Part shown: piece by piece, positions 51,658-60,359 of the stretch
Position numbering within the stretch: the first letter of the stretch is position 1
How the letters are laid out: the number at the start of each line of letters is the position of its first letter
NCBI GenBank assembly: GCA_003577275.1
Contig: QEVO01000001.1
Coordinates: forward strand, 682,001 to 746,000
Direction of reading: 5' to 3'
DNA from: Pseudomonadota bacterium
GTDB lineage: Bacteria > Pseudomonadota > Alphaproteobacteria > Sphingomonadales > Govanellaceae
Length of the DNA: 64,000 nt
Notes under the pieces: generated by a model
Database searches by the model: none
What the model was told of the DNA's origin: nothing
Seen by the model: only the letters and a program-made list of their open reading frames with translations
Translations under genes and position numbers: made by a program

Positions 51658-52638
51658 TTACGCGCTTAAGCGTTCCCTGATCTCCGCCAGCGTCAGCCGC
51701 TGCGCCTTCAGATTGTGAATTTCCTGGCAGCGCGCGATCATCTCCGGCGCGTAAAGCTGATAGCCGGAGGCAGTCAGTTCCGCCACCGTCAGCAACCCTT
51801 CGTTGGCCCAGTGACGGATGGTGGGCACGGTTACGCCGGCGGCTTTCGCCACCTCGCCGATCTTCAGCAGACGATCCTCGCGTCGCGGCGCAACCTCGTC
51901 CTTGCCCATGGCGGCGTTTAAATAAATATCCAAGGATCGCTCGGCTGCCTTGGCGATCAGTTTATCATAAGGCTCGCGCGCGCCGCCTAATTGCGCCGTC
52001 TCCAACGCGCCGAGGTAGGCTAGGCGGTCCTCCTTGCGAATGATGGCGGGCGGGTAACCGTGCATCAGCAACAGTAGATTCATGAGAAGCCGCGCGGCGC
52101 GGCCGTTGCCGTCGGTGAAGGGATGGATGGACACCAGCAGGAAATGGGCCTCGCCCGCCAGCGCCACGGGGTGCTCGTCGTGGGGACCGCTCAGCCAGGC
52201 CATGAATTCGGCCATCAACTCGGGAACCTTGCGCGGGTTTGGCAGCGCCACCCGCGCGCCGGCGATCCGCACCGGCACGCTGCGGTAGCGGCCGGCGTTG
52301 GGATCATCGATGCCGCGTAAGATCATTTGATGCAATGAGAGAATATCCGCTTCCGTCACCGTCGCCGGGGTCTTGGTCGCCAGGGTGCGCACCAGGTCCA
52401 ATGCTTTGGCGTGGTTGGTTGCCTCCAAGTGCTCGCGCAAGCTTTTGCCGCCGATGGTGAGTCCGCTCTCGATCACGACGGCGGTCTCCCGGCGGCTGAG
52501 CGTGTTGCCCTCGATGGCGTTGCTGGTGAAGGTGAGCTCCACCCGGTACCAGTCGTCGAGGTTTTTAACCAGCGCCGGCGGCAACGGCCGCAGCCGATCC
52601 AACGCCAGCTTCTTTTTGGTCAGCGCCGCATATCTCAT
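51658..52638 (-). CDS. Fic family AMPylase with C-terminal MerR-like helix-turn-helix
   Basis: About 326 residues from ATG 52638 (RYAALTKKKLALDR follows). TSNAIEGNTLS is the (S/T)xxxE(G/N) inhibitory helix. HPFTDGNGRAARLLMNLLLL is the catalytic Fic motif HxFx(D/E)GNGRxxR with all key residues (about residue 195). C-terminal LLKIGEVAKAAGVTVPTIRHWANEGLL is a MerR-type HTH, giving it a way to bind DNA. Fic enzymes AMPylate proteins; the domain pair suggests self-regulation, supported by a palindrome at 52648-52664 in front of the gene. Target unknown. Confidence 0.92.
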   Translation of the reverse strand: MRYAALTKKKLALDRLRPLPPALVKNLDDWYRVELTFTSNAIEGNTLSRRETAVVIESGLTIGGKSLREHLEATNHAKALDLVRTLATKTPATVTEADILSLHQMILRGIDDPNAGRYRSVPVRIAGARVALPNPRKVPELMAEFMAWLSGPHDEHPVALAGEAHFLLVSIHPFTDGNGRAARLLMNLLLLMHGYPPAIIRKEDRLAYLGALETAQLGGAREPYDKLIAKAAERSLDIYLNAAMGKDEVAPRREDRLLKIGEVAKAAGVTVPTIRHWANEGLLTVAELTASGYQLYAPEMIARCQEIHNLKAQRLTLAEIRERLSA

Positions 52639-52647
52639 GTATAAAGT

Positions 52648-52664
52648 ATAAGGTATCACCTTAT
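52648..52664. promoter_or_regulatory. Palindrome before the fic gene
   Basis: ATAAGGT and ACCTTAT pair perfectly around ATC, 10-26 bases before the fic start. It is a candidate autoregulatory site for the MerR-like HTH of the Fic protein. Confidence 0.6.
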
Positions 52665-52798
52665 GGTTTTCAACGACGACTTTCGCTGCATTGATCCTGC
52701 TATCGGGCGCCAAGGCGGGTTAAATAACCTCCGCTTTTTTCATATTTTTCTAATCTTCGCTCCGCTATCTTGCCGTCCGAAGAGCTAGGAGTAACTGA

Positions 52799-54382
52799 TT
52801 GAGCACCCTCATCCCCCACCTCATCCGCGACAGCGCCCGCCGGCTGCCCGCTCACATCGCCCTGGAATACAAGGACGAGCGGCTCAGTTACGCCGAGCTG
52901 GAAGCCTTGATGGAAAAGACCGCCCGCGCCGTGCTGGCCGCCGGTCTCGGCCGCGGCGAGCGGGTGGCCATCTACTTGCCCAAACAGATCGAGACCGTGG
53001 CGGCAATTTTCGGTGCGAGCCGCGCCGGGGCGGTGTTCGTGCCGGTCAACCCGGCGCTCAAAGGCCGCCAGGTGGCCTACATTCTCAAAGACTGCAACGT
53101 GCGGCTCTTTATCACCTCCAACGATCGCTTGGTGGGCTTGGCCGAGGAGTTGAAGGACTGCCCGGACTTGGCGCAAGTGGTGGTGACCAACGACAAGGCG
53201 GCCGTCGTCGATCTGCCCGGCGTCAAGCTTACGACTTGGAAAGAATTCATGGCCGGGGGGACGGCCGATCGAAAACCCCATCGGGTGATCGACGCCGATA
53301 TGACGGCGATCCTTTACACCTCGGGCTCCACCGGCATGCCGAAGGGCGTGGTCTTGTCCCATCGCAACATGGTGGCAGGCGCCAAAAGCGTCGCCGAATA
53401 TCTGGAAAACAATCCGGACGACGTAATCTTGAGCGTGCTGCCCTTATCCTTCGACGCCGGGCTGAGCCAGCTTACCACCGCCTTTGCGTCGGGCGCGCGG
53501 GCGGTGCTGATGAACTATCTGTTGCCGCGGGACGTGGTCAAGGCGGTGGCGCATTACCGCGTCACCGGGTTGACCTGCGTGCCGCCGTTGTGGATTCAGC
53601 TCAAAGACATCGAGTGGCCGGCGGAAGCGGTGGAAAACGTGCGCTACATCGCCTCCACCGGCGGCCGCATGCCGCGCCCCGTCATCGCCAAGCTCAGAGA
53701 ACGGCTGCCCAAGTCCAAGGTCATCATCATGTATGGGCTGACCGAGGCTTTCCGCTCCACCTACCTGCCGTTCGAGGAGATCGACAAGCGCCTCGATTGC
53801 ATGGGCAAGGCCATTCCCAACGCCGAGATCATGGTGGTGCGGGAAGACGGCACGCCCTGCGAGCCGGGCGAGATCGGCGAACTGGTGCACCGCGGCGCGC
53901 TGGTGGCCATGGGCTACTGGAATGACCCCAAGCGCACGGCGGAGCGCTTCAAGCCGGCTCCCGGCCAGCCCGCCGGCATTCCGATCCCGGAAATTGCCGT
54001 GTGGTCGGGCGACAAGGTCAAGCGCGACGCCGATAATTATTTCTACTTCGTCGGCCGCAATGACGAGATGATCAAGACCTCGGGCTATCGGGTCAGCCCC
54101 ACCGAACTCGAAGAAACTCTCTACGCCAGCGGCCTTATCGGCGAGGTGGTGGCGTTGGGGCTGGATGATGCCGAACTCGGCCAGTCCATCGCCGTGGTGG
54201 CGACGCCCCGGCAAGGCGCCGCCTTGGACAAGGACGCGCTCATCGCCTACTGTCGCAAGGAGCTGCCGACTTACATGGTGCCGCACCATGTGATCGCGTG
54301 GCCGGAGTTGCCGCGCAATCCCAACGGCAAGCTCGACCGCAAGGATATCGGCGACCGCATCCGCGCCGAGATGGGTAAATAA
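52799..54382 (+). CDS. Acyl-CoA ligase (AMP-forming), exosortase A system-associated
   Basis: A 527-residue acyl-CoA synthetase. AILYTSGSTGMPKGVVLSH is the ATP-binding loop, MYGLTEAFRSTYLPFEEIDK the A5 region, and NPNGKLDRKDIG the catalytic lysine. The TTG start has AGGAG eight bases upstream. Together with the next two genes it has the order typical of exosortase A loci. It likely activates an acid for decoration of the exopolysaccharide or of a carrier protein. An acyl carrier protein gene, common in such loci, is not seen in the window. Confidence 0.9.
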   Translation: MSTLIPHLIRDSARRLPAHIALEYKDERLSYAELEALMEKTARAVLAAGLGRGERVAIYLPKQIETVAAIFGASRAGAVFVPVNPALKGRQVAYILKDCNVRLFITSNDRLVGLAEELKDCPDLAQVVVTNDKAAVVDLPGVKLTTWKEFMAGGTADRKPHRVIDADMTAILYTSGSTGMPKGVVLSHRNMVAGAKSVAEYLENNPDDVILSVLPLSFDAGLSQLTTAFASGARAVLMNYLLPRDVVKAVAHYRVTGLTCVPPLWIQLKDIEWPAEAVENVRYIASTGGRMPRPVIAKLRERLPKSKVIIMYGLTEAFRSTYLPFEEIDKRLDCMGKAIPNAEIMVVREDGTPCEPGEIGELVHRGALVAMGYWNDPKRTAERFKPAPGQPAGIPIPEIAVWSGDKVKRDADNYFYFVGRNDEMIKTSGYRVSPTELEETLYASGLIGEVVALGLDDAELGQSIAVVATPRQGAALDKDALIAYCRKELPTYMVPHHVIAWPELPRNPNGKLDRKDIGDRIRAEMGK

Positions 54383-54391
54383 GGGACAGCT

Positions 54392-55627
54392 ATGAAAAAA
54401 GATGCGCCGCAGCACGCCGAGATCATCGGCTTTTCCGTCATCGACGGCTGTCTTGCCGTGGGCGGCATGCCGGTAACCAGGCTTGCCGAGCGGGTGGGAG
54501 CAACGCCGTTCTTCGCCTACGACCGCGCGCTGATGAGCGCGCGCGTGGCCGAGCTGCGCGCCGCATACCCCAAGGACGTGCACTTTCATTACGCCATCAA
54601 GGCCAATCCCATGCCCGCCGTGGTGCAGCACCTGGCGCGGCTGGTGGATGGGCTTGATGTGGCTTCGGCGGGTGAGATGCAGGTGGCGCTCGATACCGGC
54701 ATTGATCCCTTGACCATCAGCTTCGCCGGTCCCGGCAAGACGGCGCAGGAAATTTCCCAGGCGGTGGCCGCCGGCATCGTCATCAATCTGGAAAGCCCGC
54801 ATGAAATGGAAGTGGCGGCGGACGCCGCCAAGCGCTTGGGGCTGCGGCCCAAGGTGGCGATCAGAGTCAATCCCGATTTTGAATTGAAAACCTCGGGCAT
54901 GAAAATGGGCGGCGGACCAAAACAGTTCGGCGTCGATGCCGAACTGGTGCCGCAGATGCTAAAGCGCCTCAGCGCGCTGCCGTTGGATTTCCACGGCTTT
55001 CATATTTTCTCCGGCTCGCAGAACCTGCGCGAGGACTCGATCCTGGAAACCCAGGAAAAAACCATCAATCTCGCCTTGGAGTTGGCCGCCCACGCGCCGC
55101 GGCCGCCCAAGCTTGTCAATATTGGCGGCGGTCTGGGCATTCCCTATTTTCCCGGCGAACGGCGGCTCGATCTGAAGCTGCTGGGCGAAGGCTTGGAAAG
55201 GCTGATGCCGCGTCTGCGCCAAGAACTGCCGGGGGCGGAGACGGTAATCGAACTGGGCCGCTTTCTGGTCGGCGAGGCCGGCGTCTATGTCGCCCGCGTC
55301 GTCGATCGCAAGGAGTCGCGCGGCCAGGTGTTTCTCATCACCGACGGTGGGCTCCATCATCAACTGGCGGCGTCGGGCAACTTCGGCCAGGTCATCCGCA
55401 AGAATTATCCGGTGGCCATCGCCAATCGCATGGGCGCGCCGGCGAGCGAGGAGGCGAACGTGGTCGGCTGTTTGTGCACGCCCTTGGATCGGCTGGGCGA
55501 CAAGGTTTCGCTGCCCCGCGCCGAGGTCGGCGATCTGGTGGCGGTGTTCCAATCCGGCGCCTATGGCCTGACTGCCAGTCCCGCGGCCTTCCTCGGCCAT
55601 CCCCCGGCACGCGAAATTCTGGTTTAG
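54392..55627 (+). CDS. PLP-dependent decarboxylase, exosortase A system-associated
   Basis: A 411-residue fold type III decarboxylase (diaminopimelate/ornithine decarboxylase type). HFHYAIKANPMPAVVQHLA carries the PLP lysine (about residue 70). VASAGEMQVAL, FHIFSGSQNL, NIGGGLGIPYF and the C-terminal YGLTASPAAFLGH complete the site. It lies 9 bases after the ligase gene and 3 bases before the amidotransferase gene. In these loci it makes an amine building block. The substrate amino acid is unknown. Confidence 0.92.
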   Translation: MKKDAPQHAEIIGFSVIDGCLAVGGMPVTRLAERVGATPFFAYDRALMSARVAELRAAYPKDVHFHYAIKANPMPAVVQHLARLVDGLDVASAGEMQVALDTGIDPLTISFAGPGKTAQEISQAVAAGIVINLESPHEMEVAADAAKRLGLRPKVAIRVNPDFELKTSGMKMGGGPKQFGVDAELVPQMLKRLSALPLDFHGFHIFSGSQNLREDSILETQEKTINLALELAAHAPRPPKLVNIGGGLGIPYFPGERRLDLKLLGEGLERLMPRLRQELPGAETVIELGRFLVGEAGVYVARVVDRKESRGQVFLITDGGLHHQLAASGNFGQVIRKNYPVAIANRMGAPASEEANVVGCLCTPLDRLGDKVSLPRAEVGDLVAVFQSGAYGLTASPAAFLGHPPAREILV

Positions 55628-55630
55628 GTC

Positions 55631-57484
55631 ATGAGCGGCATCGCAGGCTGGTTTGGCGGCAGTATCGGCGCACAAGAGGGCGCGGCCATCTTGGCCCGTA
55701 TGGCGGATGCCATCGGACGGGGCGAGGGGCCGTCGCCGGTCCTGCCGCTTGCCGGCAATGGCTACGGTCTGGCGGCGCGGGTCGGCTTAAGCTTTGCCGA
55801 TGCCGCCGAAGAGGGGGGTATTGCCGCCGTCATCCACGGTCGGCCGTGGTGGGACGATCCCGAGCTGGCCGCGCTGGCGCAAAAAGTGGGCTTCGCCAAG
55901 AGCCTGATCGCCGCCTACCGGCGTTATGAGGAACGCTTCTTGCGTCGCCTGAAAGGCGCGTTCGCCGTCGCCGTCGCGGAACCGGCTAAGGAGGCGGGGC
56001 TGGCCGCCATCGACCGTATGGGCATCGCCACCCTGGTCCATGGCCGGGCCGAAGACGGGGCTTGCGTTTTTGCCGCCGCCACCGACGGGGTTTGCGCCTA
56101 TCCCGGCGCCCCGACGCGCGTCTCGGCGCAGGCAATCTTCAATTATCTCTTCACTTACACCGTGCCGGCGCCCACCGCTATTTACGAGGGCCAGTCGAAG
56201 CTGCTGCCCGGCGAGATGATCGTCTGGCGGCAGGGCGAGGCTACCCGCCGCTTCTACTGGACCATGCCCTATACCCAGCGCAAGGGCGCCTCGGCGGAAG
56301 ACCTGGCCATTGAGCTGAAGGCGCAACTGGCGGATGCCTTTGCCCGCACCGTCGATGGGCTGCCGGTGGGCGATATCGGCGCATTTTTATCGGGCGGGCT
56401 CGACTCCAGCACCGTGGCCGGGCTGATGGCCCAGCATTACGGCGGCGGGCGGACCTTTACCATCGCCTTCAACGAGCCGGCGTTCGATGAAAGCGGCTAT
56501 GCCCGCATCGCCGCCAAGCATTTCGCCACCGATCATCAAGAATACATTCCGACGCCGCGGGATGTGCTTGACCTGATGCCCAAGCTTGCCGAGGCCTATG
56601 ACGAGCCTTACGGCAATACCTCGGCCATTCCCGCCTATTGCTGCGCCCACATGGCCAGAGAGGCGGGCGTCAAGGTGATGCTGGCCGGCGATGGCGGCGA
56701 CGAAATCTTCGCCGGTAACGAGCGCTACGCCCAGATGCAGCGGATCGAGAACTTCGGTCGTATCCCGCGGCCGTTGCGGGCGCTTCTCAATCTTGTCCTG
56801 GCGCCGCAAGTCGTCGATACCATACCGCTCCTGGGGCAGGCCCGTCGCTGGGCGCGCCGCTATGCGATCCCGATGCCGGAGCGGATGTTTTCCTATGGTT
56901 TTCTGGGTGATGTCGACCCGGCTTCCGTGCTGACCGCCGAGCTTGCCCGGACCATCGACTTGGCCGAACCCATGGACATCCTGCGCGAAGTCTATGATCG
57001 CCCCGCCAGCGCCGACATGCTCCAGCGCATGATGCACCTCGATCTGAAATCCGCCCTGGCGGACAATGACTTAAGGAAGGTCAACCGGATGTGCGCCGTG
57101 GCCGGGGTCGAGGTCAGATATCCACTCCTCGACGATGATCTGGTGGCTTTTGCCGCCAGCGTGCCGTCACGGTTTCTGCTGCCCGGCGCCGACCTGCGCC
57201 GGTTCTACAAGGACGCCATGGTCGGCTTCCTGCCGCCGGAAATCCTGGCCAAAACCAAGCACGGCTTCGGCCTACCGTTCGCCCAATGGATCAAGGCCGA
57301 CCCACCGCTGAAATCCGCCATCGAGGATCTGGTGGCGGCCATGCGTCCGCGCGGCTACTTCAATCCGGCGTTTTTAAGCCAGGTCCAGGCGGCCGTCCGC
57401 GATTCGCGACCTACCTCGGTGGACGGCTTTGCCTGGGATATTGCCATCCTTGAATTGTGGCTGGAAAGACACAGTGACCGTTAA
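55631..57484 (+). CDS. Asparagine-synthetase-like amidotransferase lacking the N-terminal cysteine
   Basis: A 617-residue protein. The C-terminal synthetase domain is complete: FLSGGLDSSTVAGLMAQ is the PP-loop (about residue 255), FDESGYARIAAKHF and AGDGGDEIFAGNERYAQM follow, and VRYPLLDDDLVAF and TKHGFGLPFAQWIK close it. The N-terminal glutaminase domain begins MSGIAGWFGG, where the family has MCGIAG; the catalytic Cys2 is Ser. It therefore probably cannot hydrolyse glutamine and may use ammonia or an amine. The domain also lacks clear glutamine-binding signatures. It fits the amidotransferase of exosortase A loci and should form an amide on the polysaccharide or a carrier. Confidence 0.88.
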   Translation: MSGIAGWFGGSIGAQEGAAILARMADAIGRGEGPSPVLPLAGNGYGLAARVGLSFADAAEEGGIAAVIHGRPWWDDPELAALAQKVGFAKSLIAAYRRYEERFLRRLKGAFAVAVAEPAKEAGLAAIDRMGIATLVHGRAEDGACVFAAATDGVCAYPGAPTRVSAQAIFNYLFTYTVPAPTAIYEGQSKLLPGEMIVWRQGEATRRFYWTMPYTQRKGASAEDLAIELKAQLADAFARTVDGLPVGDIGAFLSGGLDSSTVAGLMAQHYGGGRTFTIAFNEPAFDESGYARIAAKHFATDHQEYIPTPRDVLDLMPKLAEAYDEPYGNTSAIPAYCCAHMAREAGVKVMLAGDGGDEIFAGNERYAQMQRIENFGRIPRPLRALLNLVLAPQVVDTIPLLGQARRWARRYAIPMPERMFSYGFLGDVDPASVLTAELARTIDLAEPMDILREVYDRPASADMLQRMMHLDLKSALADNDLRKVNRMCAVAGVEVRYPLLDDDLVAFAASVPSRFLLPGADLRRFYKDAMVGFLPPEILAKTKHGFGLPFAQWIKADPPLKSAIEDLVAAMRPRGYFNPAFLSQVQAAVRDSRPTSVDGFAWDIAILELWLERHSDR

Positions 57485-57811
57485 AATAGAACCGCCCATT
57501 GCAACTAAATCGGCCAAAGCCGCGGAAAGCCGAGGATTTCGCAACAAAAGAATTAGGGGATACCTGCCGTCGCCGGGTGACTCCCATGTCCGAAAAGGCT
57601 AAAATTCCCCGTTGCTTCAATATTTCTTAAACTGTTCCGGTTTTTATAGGCGTCGGGAAGCTGCGTCGGGTGATCATGAGCCAGCGGAATACCTCTAACG
57701 GCTAGGTCAGCGGCAGGCTTTTTATCACAAGGTCGATCGCAGCGGATTGCGAACGCGATCATGAAGAGGACACGCTCATCCATGACCCAGAGCTTTCAGG
57801 GGATTTCTGCA
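57485..57811. other. 327-base intergenic region before the export lipoprotein gene
   Basis: No gene recognised. AT-richer patches (57540-57560, 57600-57660) probably hold the promoter of the export gene. GGGGA at 57556 can pair weakly with TCCCC at 57606 to close a stem-loop region, and the leader is long for a simple promoter. No riboswitch was identified. Confidence 0.35.
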
Positions 57812-58423
57812 ATGAAAGTAATGTTGGCGGCCGTTTTTGGCCTGTTCTTAGTGGCTTGCTCCCATGGCGGCGGCGAATTGCCGTCGGCCAACTTCGTGCC
57901 GCCGCAGGAAGGACCGGGGCCAAGCTATGTGGTTGGCCCGCTCGATAACCTGTCGATCTTCGTCTGGCGCAACCCGGAGCTGTCGACCTCGGTGCAGGTT
58001 CGCCCCGACGGCCGGTTCTCGGTGCCGCTGATCGATGACATGGTGGCCACCGGCAAGACGCCGACCGAATTGGCGCGGGCGATTGAGGAGAAGCTTGGTT
58101 CCTACATCCAAAGCCCGATCGTCACCGTCATGGTCACGGGCTTTGTCGGCCCCTTCGCCCAGCAGGTGCGGGTGGTCGGCGCGGCGGCCAAGCCGCAAGC
58201 GATCCCTTACCGCGCCAACATGACGCTTCTGGACGTCATGATCGCGGTGGGCGGGCTGACCGAATTCGCGTCCGGCAACGGCGCGGCCCTGGTGCGCAGC
58301 GAGGGCGGCGCCCAGAAGGAATACGGGTTGAGAATTTCGGACCTCCTGAAGGATGGCGATTCCAGCGCCAACGTCGGCATCATGCCGGGCGATGTCATCA
58401 TCATCCCGGAGAGCTTCTTCTAA
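57812..58423 (+). CDS. Polysaccharide export lipoprotein, XrtA/PEP-CTERM-associated (Wza type)
   Basis: About 203 residues from ATG 57812 (KVMLAAVFGLFLVACSHGGG follows), with a lipobox LVAC at residues 14-17. Earlier in-frame starts would add residues before the signal. YVVGPLDNLSIFVWRNPELS is the polysaccharide export domain (PES). SLBB-like repeats follow, QQVRVVGAAAKPQAIPYR and MTLLDVMIAVGG, and it ends GDVIIIPESFF. It forms the outer-membrane exit channel with the periplasmic partners encoded downstream. AGGGG precedes the ATG. Confidence 0.92.
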   Translation: MKVMLAAVFGLFLVACSHGGGELPSANFVPPQEGPGPSYVVGPLDNLSIFVWRNPELSTSVQVRPDGRFSVPLIDDMVATGKTPTELARAIEEKLGSYIQSPIVTVMVTGFVGPFAQQVRVVGAAAKPQAIPYRANMTLLDVMIAVGGLTEFASGNGAALVRSEGGAQKEYGLRISDLLKDGDSSANVGIMPGDVIIIPESFF

Positions 58424-58767
58424 GCCTCCGTTATGGCGCGTCCGAGTCTCGTCGGGCAGAAACAACGCGGTCGGCGCCGCTATAAAAATGGGGCGCCGGC
58501 CGTGGCATTCGGTGGTCACCGCCACGGCCAGGCTGTCAACAGGCGCGGCGGAGCGGCCTTAGGGTGAAATGACGCGTGGTCACATAACTTTCTTGGGTTT
58601 GCTTTAAGTGGCTGTTAATTCGGCGGTTTCATACTAAGGCCAAGTCGAACCAGGGTATTGGCAGGCCAGGCCGGCGCAAGGGCGGGCCTGCCCCCGACGG
58701 GAACAGCCAAGACGGCTCGTTCGCTGGTGATGAAGAACCGTCTGCGAGGGTGCGGAAGTAAGGTGCA
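58424..58767. other. 344-base intergenic region with two hairpins
   Basis: No gene recognised. CGGCGCC (58472-58478) pairs with GGCGCCG (58492-58498). GGCCGTGGC (58498-58506) pairs with GCCACGGCC (58521-58529). The second stem has nine perfect pairs and an inner GGTG/CACC. No T-run follows, so factor-independent termination is not assured; they may be an attenuator or a mRNA processing site. Confidence 0.4.
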
Positions 58768-60351
58768 ATGAACGAGATTTATCAACAAATCGTCGCCATC
58801 GGGTACGGTATCTGGCAGCGCCGGACCTATGCGCTCATCACCGCCTGGGTGGTGTCGGCGATCGGCTGGTTTCTGGTGGCGCAGATTCCCAACAAATACG
58901 AGGCGTCGGCGCGTATTTACGTCGACACCGAAACCATGCTCAACAACTTGATGCGCGGTATTGCGGTCAATACCGACATGATGCAGCAACTGAGCATGGT
59001 CCGGCAGACGTTGATCAGCCGGCCGAACATGGAAAAGGTCGTGCGCATGACCGACCTCGACCTTAACGCCAAGAACGAGAACGAGCTGGAAGCGATCATC
59101 GTCGACGTACAAAAGCGCATCGGGCTGGCGGTCAGCGGGGCCAATCTTTTCAAGCTGTCGTATGAGGATCCGGACCCGCAGTTGTCGAAAAAGGTGGTGC
59201 AGTCCCTGCTAACCTTGTTCGTGGAAGCGAACATTGGCGCCAGCCGCAAGGATTTGACCGGCACCCGCCGCTTTCTTGACGAGCAGTTGCGCAAGCACGA
59301 GCAGGAGCTTACCGCCGCTGAACGGCGCAAGGCGGAATTCCAGCAAAAGAATCTCGGCATGCTGCCCGGCGACAGCAATTACTTCCAGAAGCTCCAGGAT
59401 TCCCGGCAGCAGCTGGTCGTGGCGACTGCTGATCTGGAGGATGCCAAGGTCCGCCGCAACGAGATGAAGCGGCAGTTGGCCAATGTTCCGCCCTATATTA
59501 CCGCCGCCAGTAACGCCGGCGGCCCGCCCATCGGCGGTACGGTATCCGATCTGCCGCAGCGCATTGCCGCCAAGCAGCGCCGGCTCGATGAACTGCGTGA
59601 GCGCGGCTATAAGGAGCAGCACCCCGACGTCATCATCATGAAGGAGACCATCGCGGAGCTGCAAAAAGAGTTCGCCAAAGAGCAGACGATGATCGTCGAG
59701 CAGATGGAGAAAGGAGAAGGCGGTCCGATCCCGGGCGGCAGCGCGGTGGCGCCGAACCCGATTTATGAGCAATTGAAAATCCGCCTCATTGACATGGAGA
59801 CGCTGATCGCCGGCTTGCAAGGGCGGGTTGATCAACACCGTCGGACTGTTGAGCAGTTGGAAAGCATGGCCCAGCGGGTGCCCGAAGTCGAAGCCGAACT
59901 GGCCCGCCTCAACCGCGATTATGAAACCATCAAGGCGAACTACGAAAAGCTGTTGCAACGCCGGGAATCGGCGCGCCTGGCCCAGGAGCTGGAAAGCAAG
60001 ACCGATGGCGTACAGATTCGCGTCATCGATCCGCCGCAAGTTCCAAAATTGCCAAGCAGCCCCAACCGCCTGCTGTTTTTATCCGGCGTGCTGATTGTCG
60101 GGTTGGGCGCCGGCATTGGCGTGGCGTTTTTGATGAGCCAGTTGCATACCACCTATGCTACGGTTCAGCGGCTGCGGGAAAACTTCGTCTTCCCGGTGCT
60201 GGGCAGCATATCGGCGATTATGACGGAAGAGGAGCAGCGGCTGCACCGTCGTAATCTGATGGCGTTCGGCATTGGCATCGTCGGTTTGTTCGGAGCCTAC
60301 GGAGGGGTGCTGCTGATTGAGGCCCTCCGCGGCAATCTTCTGGTGGCCTAG
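58768..60351 (+). CDS. Chain-length determinant protein, XrtA-associated (Wzz/GumC type)
   Basis: A 527-residue co-polymerase. The N-terminal transmembrane segment is about residues 18-37 (YALITAWVVSAIGWFLVAQIP). A large periplasmic coiled coil follows, with helices of Gln/Glu/Arg/Lys (QLRKHEQELTAAERRKAEFQ). PNRLLFLSGVLIVGLGAGIG is the C-terminal segment. It controls polymer length and bridges to the export lipoprotein. The tyrosine kinase gene begins nine bases later. Confidence 0.92.
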   Translation: MNEIYQQIVAIGYGIWQRRTYALITAWVVSAIGWFLVAQIPNKYEASARIYVDTETMLNNLMRGIAVNTDMMQQLSMVRQTLISRPNMEKVVRMTDLDLNAKNENELEAIIVDVQKRIGLAVSGANLFKLSYEDPDPQLSKKVVQSLLTLFVEANIGASRKDLTGTRRFLDEQLRKHEQELTAAERRKAEFQQKNLGMLPGDSNYFQKLQDSRQQLVVATADLEDAKVRRNEMKRQLANVPPYITAASNAGGPPIGGTVSDLPQRIAAKQRRLDELRERGYKEQHPDVIIMKETIAELQKEFAKEQTMIVEQMEKGEGGPIPGGSAVAPNPIYEQLKIRLIDMETLIAGLQGRVDQHRRTVEQLESMAQRVPEVEAELARLNRDYETIKANYEKLLQRRESARLAQELESKTDGVQIRVIDPPQVPKLPSSPNRLLFLSGVLIVGLGAGIGVAFLMSQLHTTYATVQRLRENFVFPVLGSISAIMTEEEQRLHRRNLMAFGIGIVGLFGAYGGVLLIEALRGNLLVA

Positions 60352-60359
60352 GAGGCTTT

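Noticed and set aside
53444..54802. Minus-strand frame of 452 residues across the ligase and decarboxylase genes
   Set aside because: It spans two genes with proven motifs on the other strand and has no domain.
57485..57811. Riboswitch in the leader of the export lipoprotein gene
   Set aside because: Only a weak closing stem was seen and no conserved c-di-GMP or other aptamer core could be traced.
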